From positions 1,141,001 to 1,205,000 of the forward strand of contig JAODUO010000153.1 in the NCBI GenBank assembly GCA_025642075.2: a DNA stretch of 64,000 nucleotides. Reading direction: 5' to 3'. A program made the position numbers and the translations under genes. The notes beneath the pieces were generated by a model that did not search any database, had not been told where the DNA came from, and saw only the letters and a program-made list of their open reading frames with translations. This stretch comes from Ridgeia piscesae (lineage: Eukaryota; Annelida; Polychaeta; Sabellida; Siboglinidae). Below, piece after piece: positions 11,804 to 64,000 of the stretch. The stretch's first letter is position 1; every line of letters begins with the position of its first letter.

Positions 11804-14800
11804 CTTTCAAGTGACTTGAGTAGGCCAGCCATGGAGATTATTGGTTTATCCACGTGTGACGGAAACAGCGGGAGCCCTGTGAATCGTAGTTGGTGGGACG
11901 TATGTTTTCATCAGGAGGTCATATCTTCGATTATTGGTCAAATGTTCTGTGGTTTTGCATATGATCCAATGTCCAGATGATGAGGCAAGTCATTGGCCAC
12001 TTTCGCACGTGGTGTTTTGGGTGGCATCTGATTGGTTGCTGTGAGTAACTGCTCGTGATGTTCCTCTCTGCGCTGGTCAGCTGGTTCAACATGCGTCTCC
12101 GATGTACCCGAGATGTCTTGATTGTTGTCAGAGGCATTTATTTCTAGCTTGAATACCGCTCTCTGTTGTCCCTAAAAAGACAAAGCCAAAAGTTGATATA
12201 TCGACTCCATGAAACCATAAAATAAACTTATAAAACTATCAAACTATCAAATTGCGCCGAATAAACGGCGGGTAGTAACGTAATCACCATCATGGCCATA
12301 TAAAATTTATTTCGTGAACAGGGAACGGGATCACCAAAACCCCCTCATAATGTATTCCTAGTCAAGAAGTTTCTAATAAGTTTGTCTTAACCCTGGGACT
12401 GGCCAGGGCCGATTAATCGGCCCAAGACACCTTCCCGCATAAACACATTTTTCGTTTGCGTAATCAGTAACCGACCCGCGCACATTTCATATCATCGAAT
12501 AGCTAACACATTTTTCAAAATGGTGTATATTTATTCATGAGCAGGTTGAATGACAGCGAGTTACACGCGGGCGGACAAAACACGTGATAAATTTGATGCC
12601 CAAATTTGGGTGGTTTACTACGCCTTCCGTGACGAATTTACGCACCCATTCAAAAAGGCCCGACCCCCGTATATGTGGTACCAATAGAAAGCTCTGTTCT
12701 TGCCCAATCAGGGAAAAATAAACACGTGAATGAAACTGGTCCAGCGAATCAGAAGCAAGCTTTCAAACACCGCGTCATCTTCCCGCCGGAGCAGAAGTAA
12801 ACAACAAAATGGCGAACGTTCGTGTCGAAGAACTTTCCAGATCCAAACGTTTACTTTGGAATATCTCAAGTTACCGCGTCTATGTTTCGACAAAACAACT
12901 GACAGTATTCAAGAATGTGTCTATTACACTAGTTCAAATAGTTAGAACAACGTTGGATGCTTTTTGATGTGAAAATTCGACCATTTGTCAGCGCAACATT
13001 TCACCGTTCGGCGTTCCCGCCACTGGAGTCTATGTGTATTTGTGTGACTGCCCAGATAGGCTTTTGTTAATAAAGTTACTGCTGCATCCCAATGATGTTG
13101 GTTTCCTACAAAAAACATGTTATATTTGGTTGCTTAGTGAAAAATATCAGCGATTGAAGATGTCTTACGTTTACCACTCATTTTGATTAGATTTGAGATC
13201 TGAATGTCGTTCGTTGAGTGGCGCGTAAAACGGCCGCGTGCTTATTTGCGCGGGAAAATGCCCGTGCATCGCGAGAAAATGACAGAGCTTGGAAACGAGA
13301 CTATATTCTCCAGATCAGAGCCTCCATTTCCTCTTGCGGCCAAATACTTGGTGCTTACTGACGACGTGTTTCGGATACGAAAGTTTCATTTCCGTTTCGA
13401 ATGTAAATAAAATCTTGTTTTCATAATTCGATGATAAATTTGCGCAGAATCGGACCGATTAAAATTAAGGAAGTAGTTAGATGGTGTGCACTGGTTCATT
13501 ATAGAACTCTAGGCAGTGCATTGTTAAACTGACCGTGTTTTTAGAAAACTGGCCGTGCAAAACACGGCTGCACGGCTCGCTGGCTAAGCCTCTGATTCAG
13601 GATAACATTACCCCCTGCATTTTTTTCTGCGGACGCACATGACCAGGCAATAGGGCCTATAAGTCTCGCGCGCGAAAACGAGGCTGGGGGCAGTTGGGGG
13701 CAGGAAGTCCATATTTTCCATGTTAACATATAGGACTTTGTTTTGTTTTTGGTTGTAATAATCGAACTGTTCCCAAAATAGCGTATTTCAGTTATATTGT
13801 CCGAAGGATTATTACAAGCAGAAGCTATGGAACACTTTGCTGGTGACAATGATCACGGAAATCATGAATTTTAATCGATTATTATGGTGGTTATCATGGC
13901 ATCGCCGGCTAGTACTTGTATTTGGCGATCTTGACTAACAATGAAGAGTGCCATTTTCGCGCAGTACAACCTGTTTGGGGCAAACGTATACATGTGTTAT
14001 GATCATGTGCATTTAGACAACTTGTCAGATATAAGTGCTTATCGAAACCACAATGTACAGCAATGTAAAATGCAAATCCCGTAAAAGACACATACGGCCT
14101 AACATCGTGTATACTCTCTGCGCTACGTAAATCGCTATGTGTCTGTGACGGTGGTAAACTCAACATTACATTGGACATTTAAGATAAGAAAGGGATAACG
14201 TAATATATTATGTATGACCTGATATTCCTACTATTTACCAGTCGGAAGCTACAACTGTCATCCGTCGTTATAATATTATTCTTGTGTCCAGTTCCCAATC
14301 AGCTCCAGTCGCGTGGAGTCTCGCCATGTATCGTGACCCACTTACTGCACGGCCCTATATTGCACGGGTGTGTTGCTATGGCAATATGCACGTATTTACA
14401 TAACCACACGGTGACGCGCTATCCTTATCCGACACGGGGGATATGACTGCCAATAAAAACAGCGTATCGCATGGACACACCTCCACCTCGGTGAAACAGT
14501 GAGATTGACATTCACCCATAGTCGCAACTCCGTCCGACACTGTCTTGACGTGTGGCGGTAGGAGGCTATCCGACGTAGCTAGAAAACTTCAGACATGCTG
14601 CACTGTCGTACGACATTGTCTGATCGTGTATCTGGTCCGTTAATTGCAATCTGTCTTCTCGCGGCGTCGGTTATTTTTGGCTGTTTACATTATCTAATAA
14701 TTTATAACGTAATAAATTTGTAGCCCACACGTCGACGCACTAGTACGGCGAAGATTCTATGAAGTAACAGTGCCTACCCTAAATGTAATAATGATATAAC

Positions 14801-15000
14801 ATTTAGAGAACGTTCGCCTTATGAGATCAACATGTATGTACACTTTGCATCAAGATAAATTACCTTCTTCTTCTCTTCCTATGGTCAGCTCATCACTCTG
14901 TGTTAACCACATGTTTGTGGCTAGAGTATTGTCGAGATTGGCTTTTCAGAGTTGTCCTTTTCTAGAATAGTCCACTAGAGATTACTCATTTACCCCATGT
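11804..15000. other. No supported gene
   Basis: About 3.2 kb with moderate GC and many short frames. The best initiation context is at 12809 (ACAAAATGGCG), followed by about 45 codons beginning MANVRVEEL, but no motif or splice partner is recognisable. A TTAACCCTGGGAC sequence at about 12389-12401 resembles a piggyBac-type TTAA end, but I found no matching second end. Confidence 0.4.
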
Positions 15001-15074
15001 GTGGGATCTTTTACTTTCGTTCACTTCACATGACACAGGTTATGTGAGGTGAACGAAATTGCCTAAGTTTCAAA

Positions 15075-15150
15075 GTGGCGGCAGGTGGGATTGAACCACC
15101 GTCCCCTCGGTTGACAGTTCGGCGCTCTCTACCGCGCGACCACCGCTCTT
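15075..15150 (-). repeat. tRNA-like SINE head
   Basis: On the minus strand there is a B-box match (GGTTCAATCCC) with a perfect 5-bp T-arm stem (GGTGG/CCACC), an A-box-like GGTCGCGCGGTAGAGAGC with a GCGC/GCGC D stem, and acceptor-like ends GCGGTGG and CCTGCCGC. The anticodon stem does not pair, so this is a tRNA-derived repeat or pseudogene rather than a working tRNA. Confidence 0.65.
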
Positions 15151-16107
15151 CACCTCCTTAAAATAACATGTACGATATCTCTGTTCGGGACATGAGTTCA
15201 CCACCCAGTCAACCCGTGATGACTTTCAACACCTCTTACCTACAGTTGTGTAGAAGACTCAAGGACCCGTGTCTCATTATTATGTCTACGTTGAACGCTG
15301 GTGTGTTGACATGGCGTTGACAGTCTAAATGCTGTCACATCAAAAGCGGCGGCTTCCTTCTCAAGTTCCTCCAAGGATGAACTTGACCAAGGGTGTTGCA
15401 GTAGCAATTAGTACTAGTCCCAAGGAACATTGAAGATGTGTTTCTATTCTTACTAGTTACCAAACACCGTCGTATATATATTTGTTACTCTTCGTGTGCG
15501 ATTTTATTGGCTGACGTTAAAAGAGGAGTTTCTCAAAGGGATGTGCCAGCAGCGACCCCTAGTGCGCAAGGATGATGTGATCTAATGGTCCCTCTAGGGT
15601 CCATTTATACTAGCTAAATTCGTTCGGAAGATTGAAATACTTGGGGGGGGGTGTGTGCTCAATGTTTCCAAAGACATTCAAAAGGCTTTATGTGGAGTTC
15701 CTTCCACTAAATTGATCAACATCTTCGTATAGATAATTATTCCATCTACAACTATGTAGCCTATATGTCGGAAACAGTTTGCATACTGCTTAAATAACAT
15801 TTTTTTTTTTTAATCCTTACCACTTAAGTGGAACATGGATCACTTCTGCCTGCTATATCTTAGCATTTTATTAAGTCGAGCAGTGTGATTACCTTCACGA
15901 TTACACGCATTACCGAGTTTATAAAGTGATTTTACGATATAGAAATAGTTCTCACCAAGCCACCTCTTTGGTGCAGGTAAATTGAACATTTTCGAACAAT
16001 CACGCGCTACAGCGGTTCGCGACCGGCGTGAACTGTGTCCACCTACTGTCGTCGGTCAGGCGTGCAGGTCGCATTTATGTCAATTGTATATTTAATTTGG
16101 CATCGAT

Positions 16108-16730
16108 GTGGTACGAATCAACATTTACTGGTTGCCTGTCAGACAACTCATTTTGTTTAAAGTACTTGTGTTCGATTGTAAAGCACTCCATGATGTGACG
16201 CCGGAGTACCTATTACAACCACCGTCTTCCGCAGCTTTATATGACAAACTTCAGCTAGCAGTTACACCAGCATCGAAATCCATCGGCCGATGGGCGTTTG
16301 GTGTAACTGGACCTCTTATTTGGAATGAACTGTTACTGACACTACGTGATGCTCGGTCACTAACACTGTTTAAGCGTTATCTGATGACATGTTTATTTTA
16401 AAAGAACAACATTATGGTGCCAATTAGCCAGATACATGACTTGTTGTGACTTTTATAGTGACATTTAGATAATTATTTATAATAATATAATAATAATAAA
16501 TAACAGTATTTGTCTACGCCATATCTCTTGCAATAAAACCATTCAGAGGCGCATTACACTTTACATTTATTTATCTGTTCTTAACATTTAAAATATGTAT
16601 CAATATTTTAAATTCATATACATTTTAAATTATGTTTTATTGTTATATATTTATATCTAATCTGTGAACGCATTGATTAATATTGAGTTACAGATCTCGC
16701 GATAGAAGAACTACTATTATTGTTATTACT
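16108..16730 (+). mobile_element. Retroelement 3' end inserted in copy B
   Basis: Absent from the corresponding site in copy A (about 2285-2290). The plus-strand frame 16108-16401 reads as the C-terminal domain of a CR1-like RT (YWLPVRQLILFKVLVF, TPEYLL, RWAFGVTGPLIWNEL), followed by an AT-rich tail. It is 5'-truncated, and the insertion postdates the A/B duplication. Confidence 0.7.
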
Positions 16731-17013
16731 GCCCGCATAAAGACGCTGTAGTGCAGAAAAACACCGAACATACATTTACCATGCGTAGGTAAATTATAAC
16801 AGACAGGGGTAGGTCTAGAGAAAGCTGGTATTTATGTAATCAGCCGATACGAGGATGATGTGATCTAACGGGCCGTCTAGGCCCTAGTGTGGTTCGTTGA
16901 TTTATACATTTACCATGCGTACGTAAATTATACAGACACTGATCACCGCCGTCCAAGGTGGTTGTGGTTGTGAATCATAAGAACAAAACACCGAAGTACA
17001 ACATGTTTTAGTT

Positions 17014-17014
<1 letters not shown>

Positions 17015-17102
<88 letters not shown>
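17015..17102. repeat. (TA)n microsatellite
   Basis: TA tract with one ATTATA interruption, at the homologous position to 2516-2581. Confidence 0.95.
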
Positions 17103-17103
<1 letters not shown>

Positions 17104-17379
17104 CAGCAATGTCCGTCCTGTCACCATAAATCAGATATAGACGAAACGAACAGATTACTGTTGGCCAGACATAAAGAACAGAAGAACGCCCCAATGAAAC
17201 TGTGTGGACACCGAGTAAATGACTGTCACAATATTACGAGGATTATGTATACTGCTTTTACATACTCTTGTAAGGAGGGTGTCTCAAACACTATACGAAA
17301 TATCTAGCGGTAAACCATAATAAAGGTTATTGCCGATAGTATTGTGGTGAGTTCTGTTAGCTGCAATACCCGTTGATGT

Positions 17380-20228
17380 TTAAGGATTACATATTCTAGT
17401 CAGCATGCGTCCTGTCACACATCGCCAGCATGCTATTTCTCGTAGAGGTGCAGTCATCCTCCCTTTAAAACAGTTAATGTTGATTCGGAATGCAGCTGTG
17501 AAAATTGAGTCAATAGAACACATCTCACTCAAGCGTAAACGAGCAAACGGAATCCAGCTACCACCAACACAAGAAGAGGTGGTACACTGCGGCCTAGAAA
17601 AGTACACTGCATTTGTTGTAAGTCGGTTCACTGGAGTAGTCTTCAGTAACAACGCATGCTGTTTATCAGACGACGCGCTCTTGATATCGGCCTGTGCATC
17701 AAACTGCAGGCACAACTAAAACTGCAATCAGCATGAAGTAATTGTAGGCTTACTTTATGGACTAGACTAAAGCAGTCCGAACTGTAAACACACAAGTAGT
17801 CATTAGTGGGTAACGATAATAATCGTGACATTTATATAGCGCTTATATAACATCGCTGTACAAAAAGCTCTTTTGAAAATATGTGTCTTTAGTTTTTTAA
17901 ATGCAGCAGTTTTTGTGAGATGCTGCGGTAACGAATTCCACAGACTTGGAGCTGCCACGCTGAAAGCTCTGTCACCCCAGCGAGGCCTTGCGCGGGGCAC
18001 ACGCAATAAATGGTGTTCGCCTGAACGCAGCGACATAACCGGTTGGCGTCGGCTTTACACATTATTCAATGTATTCAGGTGCATGGCCAGTCAGTGCTCG
18101 ATAAGTAGGATCTTGAATTCCACTCGCACTGCTATCTGCTGCCAGTGCAACTTCATCAGCAGCGGTGTAGCATGGCTATATTTCATAGCGCCGTCGATCA
18201 AGCGGGCTCCACAGTTTTGTACTTTCTGAAGCCGTTGTATTTGCTTCATAGGCAGTCGATACAGCAGTGCATTTCCAACATCGAGTCTGCTTGTAACAAA
18301 CCCACGTATGACTTGCTCTGTCGCTGCTGCAGTCAGATAGCGTCTGATCCTCGAGATGTTGCGGAGGTGGAATATTGCTGACCTGCATACAACAGTCACA
18401 TGCGACTCCATCGTCATCTCAGCATCAAACTGGACACCAAGATTACGGACACTGTGAGTCACTCTGACCAAACAGTCACCAACACTCAATGCTTGTAGCT
18501 TGATTTTCTTTAGCCGTTGAGCTGAACCGAATAGTATTACTTCTGTTTTTGAGTCGTTCATCTTCAAGGAGTTTGTCTTCATCCTTATCCTGATTTCTAT
18601 TACACACCGTTCTATGCACTCAACAGCCGCGTCAATGTCCTCCTGACGGGGTTTCACTGTGATGTAAATGTGCGTATCGTCAGCAGCAACAACCCGTTCT
18701 ATTGTCTTAAACAAGTGTGGCAGATTGGACACAGGTTTGTAATTGTTCAATATGTCCTTATCTAGACTTGACTTCTTGATTACTGGCCTTACATATGCTC
18801 CCTTCATGTGAGAAGGCATTATGCCTATTCTGAAAGACATGTTAAAAATGGTCGTGAGAACAGGCGCACAGTCTCCAAACAGCCATATCGGTATGTGGGT
18901 CAAGTTCACAGGATTTAACCGGCGATTCCTTCAAAAGTACTCCAAATTCAGTTTCAATGGCTGGCTCAAATGCAGCCAGTAGACATGTTTAGGGTTCACC
19001 GTCAGTGTATATGTCTATGTTGTTAACATTTTGAATACGTTCGGAACTGAATTTCGAGATTTTTTTCGAGAAACGATCTGAAACCTGCTCTGCAAGTGTG
19101 TTGAACGAGTTACACGGCGGAAGTGGAGTGTCATTATCGGTATGTAGGAACTTGGCGACAATCTTGAACATCTTTTTCTGGTCACCAGACGCATCGGCGA
19201 ATTGACTCATGTGGTATTACAATTTTGCACAGTGTATGGATGACGTGACAAGCTGGCGCTGAAGGCAGTAAGCCAGCCTGTCACATTCCAGTCCGGTTGT
19301 TCTCCATCTTCGTTCCAACTGACGTCTAACACACTTTTGTGTCCGTATGCTGTCATTATACCACGGGTGTGTGGTCGTACAGTCACTGTGCGTGTCGTTT
19401 ACGGTTCTTATTTGTCAACAATGGCTCCAATGATTTCATTGTATATGTCAACAGCATAGTTCGTATCGTCAGGCAGATGCTTTGACAGTAGCAACGATCG
19501 GATATCCTCACATATCGCAACGGTACTAATATGTTTCTACGTGCTGTGTAAGGTTTCCAAGTTTCAAAAGATCGATATAGCGCTTGGCATTAAAATCACC
19601 AGCAACCAGTAAATTTGAGTTGTCCATTGTCATACCGTCCATCTGATGGACAAATTCTACGAGGAATTCCGAGGCTGTGTAACCACTTTTGGTGTTAGGC
19701 GGAGGGCGATAGACGACGATAAGACGAATAGAATGAGAGCCATTGCGGAGATGTAGACACACCAATTCGAATGTCTTTTTTAATTCGTGTATTAAGTTGT
19801 TGCGTCACGAAGGTAGACTTGTAGACGACAGCGACACCACCACCGTGTCGTGCGCTCTCGGGACGTAGCAGTTGGTAGCAGATACGACCAGCAGAGACGG
19901 AGTCGTCGGTACTCAGCCACGTCTCTGTTATGACGAGTATGTCGAGGTCATTGTCCTCAATAAGGTCACATATCACGGTCGCCTTTTCAGCTTGCTTCAC
20001 GTCATATACAACTCTGGCATTCAAAAGCAGAAAGACACTTGGCATACAGGTAGCATAGCATGTTCATTGTTAAGTTGAAGTTGAATGAGATTCTGTGTTG
20101 TGATCTTGAGTCTTGTGATGAACAATGATGGGGGGCGAGGGTTGATCAACACAGCAGTTGGTCTTTGTTTTGATCGCCCTGCCCTACATCCCCGGCGTGT
20201 CCGCCGATTGTTCAATACACAAAGTGTT
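17380..20228 (-). pseudogene. CR1/jockey-like non-LTR retroelement, copy B (RT palm deleted)
   Basis: Minus strand, 5' to 3'. Leader CVLNNRRTRRGCRAGR (20228-20130); endonuclease (20045-19526) with LLNARVVYDVKQ, DLDILVITETWLS, VVYRPP and VAGDFNA; linker with KKMFKIVAKFLHTD (19210-18989); RT 18909-18091. In the RT, NYKPVSNLPHLFKTIERVV is joined directly to ADDTHIYITVKP, so motifs A and B are lost while the frame is kept. The C-terminal domain ends with DRAFSVAAPSLWNSLPQH near 17950. The endonuclease is frameshifted near 19765. Known role of the intact family: target-primed retrotransposition. This copy is dead. Confidence 0.82.
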
Positions 20229-21000
20229 GTTGACTTTTGATCTCTGTTTTTTGATCCAACCACAATGAATTCTGTTTTTTCATTGTTCAGCTTCAGGAAA
20301 TTCCGCGACATCCATTGACGTAATTCGTTAAGACACACTTCAATTTGCTCTATTGCGTCATTAACATTTGACTGAGTAGGATCGACTGGAATACATATTT
20401 GAGTATCGTCTGCGTAACAATGATATTCCAAGCCATGCTTCCGGATGATATCAGCCGTGGATGAGGTGTAAACTGAACACAGTATAGGTCCTAGAACAGA
20501 GCCTTGCGGGAGACCGTACTTTAGCTGCGATATATCCGATGTCATGTTGTCAATGCGCACACATTATGTTCTGCCACTTAGGTATGACTGGAACCAGTCA
20601 AGTGCAACACCGCCGATTACAAAAACAGCTGTTCATACGGGATAGCAGAATGGAGTGATCAACATTGTGAAAAGCTGCGGATATATCTAATAACACGAGA
20701 AGAGTGATCTTACCGTAGTTCATGGCCTGCAGCAGATCGTTATGAACGTTTAGCAATGCGGTGTCTACGCTGTGGTGTGCACGAAAGGCCGACTGGAATA
20801 CATCGATAAGATTATTGTTGGCGAGGAATGTAGAGAGTTGTTTGGCTACCATCCGTTCCAGTATCTTACTGAGAAAACATAAGTTAGATATACGACGATA
20901 GTTGGCTAACATGGATGAGTCCAAGTTTACCTTCTTCAGCATAGGTCAGATTTACGCAGCTTTGAGAGAAGACGGAATTGTTGATGATTTTAATCATCGC
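20229..21000 (-). pseudogene. Second non-LTR reverse transcriptase, truncated by copy B
   Basis: The minus strand shows NYRRISNLCFLSKILERMVAK, LVLLDISAAFHNVDH (motif A), YGLPQGSVLGPILCSVY (motif B) and YADDTQI (motif C), with a frameshift near 20600-20625. Homology to this element stops at about 20228, exactly where the leader of retroelement copy B begins in the same orientation. The two are fused head to tail; either B inserted into this element or a deletion joined them. Sequence differs clearly from copy B's RT. Confidence 0.8.
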
Positions 21001-21877
21001 CGGCAATATAGCATCACTACATCACATAAATGCACACAATCACACCCACGCAAACACAACAGGGTTCAGGTCCATGCTTATTGTTATTACCTGAACAACA
21101 ACAAAATCTTTACATTCCATTTAAAGTTTACATACGTCGTACTCCCTAGAACCACTATAAAAGCTTCAATACGTTGAATACACTTATTATTTAAATTCAC
21201 CTATTTCAGCCGTATAGCCATATTTATTCAAAACACATTTTAGACGATATTCTTATGTGTGATATTTTTTAAAGAAAAACATAATCATGCACACGTGAAT
21301 GTAACACTCACTCATGCGCATACATTTTAGTATGATATTTTGATAAAATATTGAATCTTTCGGAAATGGATTTCACGGTGGTAACGAGGTGAAGTTCAAC
21401 ACTCTGTGAATTTCAGAATTAATAAGAAGTAATTTTTATGTTATGTTGTAACTACTCTTGGCTATAGTAGAGCAAAGTTAAAATCATAGGGCTTCCGTGG
21501 GGTGTAAGTCGAGTTTTTGTGGGTAGTTTCAAGGTGTTTTGTTGTTGCAAGCTTAAAGTTTGTAAAGTCCGTCATGACGTGTGCGGGGATCTTAAGACTG
21601 GGGAATCGTAGTCTTCAGCACGCGCACACCGCCCCGATTACACCCGACTGTCTACGCTGCGACGGTCGAGATATGTCGCAGCGTAGACATTTGGGCGGAG
21701 TGTGGCGGCAGGACTGACATGACTTAATGAAAAGTCATTAACTCGTCTCACTCTGTCTATACAAAAAAAGTCTGACCAACCTACTTGAGCAGAAAAGTTG
21801 AATTTCCTATAAACTTGTGTCATTACTTTGGTGGTAATCATAATAACAATTTCATTTTTAGTTTCATACAGCCGAGG
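21001..21877. other. Region upstream of the receptor gene; no other gene
   Basis: AT-rich sequence with no recognisable coding motif. If exon 1 is first, the promoter and 5' UTR of the receptor gene should lie here. Two short inverted sequences (about 21650-21662 and 21674-21688, GTCTACGCTGCGAC / GTCGCAGCGTAGAC) form a strong hairpin. No TATA box could be assigned with confidence. Confidence 0.4.
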
Positions 21878-63473
<41,596 letters not shown>

Positions 63474-64000
63474 GTGAGGAAGTAATAACAAGACGACATT
63501 AAAGTATCGGATTTGTTTGACATAATATGCAGTGAAATAAATAAGTACATTTGTTTTTTTTAAACTGTTACGTTAAGGTGATACAAACTATTATATTATT
63601 AGTTGAAACTTGGGCTACTCGCTCTTGCAAGATTAAAACAACTCACATATTTTACATGATTGATTTGTAAAGTGCATTGGCGCAAATGTGTTCATATCTA
63701 TGCATTCATTGTGGCTTTTCATTATCATTGACAAAAGCATTTTAGTAAGATGTATGTAATGTAATTGCCACACATTTTGCATAATTAAACCAGTCGTTCT
63801 AATTGTTGAAATATATATCTTTATTGAATGGGGGCTGAAACGTTTTAACAACCATTACCCAAACATGTGGTAACAAACATTACCCAAACATACCATTTAG
63901 AGGATAAGTGACTATGATTTATTGAACACTAAGCCACGGTATATTTAAAATATTATTTTCAAACTTGGTAATGTTTTACCACATCATAATTATGCTCAAG

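Larger units (their letters stand above)
15258..20228. repeat. Long direct duplication, copy B
   Basis: Second copy of the 1396-6090 segment (see copy A for matching points). Relative to A it carries an inserted retroelement tail at about 16108-16730, has lost the RT palm (junction near 18690), and retains the endonuclease region (19526-20045). The homologous edge on the right is the CVLNNRRTRRGCRAGR leader at about 20130-20228. Confidence 0.75.

Noticed and set aside
12389..13080. piggyBac-type element
   Set aside because: A TTAACCCTGGG end is suggestive, but no second end and no transposase motif could be found.
15075..15150. Functional tRNA gene
   Set aside because: The anticodon stem does not pair, although acceptor, D and T arms look tRNA-like.

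Overview
This is animal nuclear DNA. It shows many GT-AG introns, long (TA)n and (CA)n microsatellites, and remnants of non-LTR, Ty3/Gypsy, hAT and PIF/Harbinger elements. The mix of elements suggests a marine invertebrate, perhaps a mollusc or another lophotrochozoan, but that is an inference and no species can be named from the sequence.

One gene dominates. From about 21.9 kb to the right edge, on the + strand, I can assemble 24 coding exons (21878-63473, open at the 3' end; 3679 coding bases, about 1226 residues). They encode a secreted or membrane receptor-like protein of the LDL-receptor-related (LRP) type: a signal peptide followed by four tandem units of one six-bladed YWTD-type (LDLR class B) beta-propeller. 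An EGF-like module follows each of the first three propellers, and the fourth is presumably beyond the edge. Each unit has the same six-exon plan with the same intron phases (1-1, 1-2, 2-1, 1-2, 2-1, 1-1), and the fifth exon is exactly 116 bp in all four. This is a clear record of exon-block duplication. The third EGF exon keeps its length and splice phases but has lost four of six cysteines.

The left third (1-21 kb) has no gene I can support. It is a graveyard of mobile elements: a decayed XPG/FEN1-like transposon ORF (1-862), a multi-kilobase direct duplication (about 1.4-6.0 kb and 15.3-20.2 kb) carrying differently deleted copies of one CR1/jockey-like retroelement, a PIF/Harbinger fragment, a hAT (DUF4371-like) pseudogene, a duplicated LTR-like repeat at 8.3-9.6 kb, and a tRNA-like SINE head at 15.1 kb.

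The introns of the receptor gene carry more insertions. These include a fairly intact antisense non-LTR reverse transcriptase (41.4-42.9 kb), remnants of two oppositely oriented Ty3/Gypsy elements (51.2-51.9 and 53.2-54.2 kb), and two inverted-repeat (foldback) elements (22.6-23.0 and 25.6-25.9 kb). There are also two copies of a short repeat flanked by 8-bp direct repeats (44.74-44.92 and 63.11-63.24 kb).

The least familiar signal is a family seen in at least four decayed copies (1-862, 6316-6699, 28505-29190, 44177-46322). Its parts read like an XPG/FEN1-type nuclease core with a C-terminal CxC cysteine-rich region. It looks like a multicopy, probably mobile gene family.
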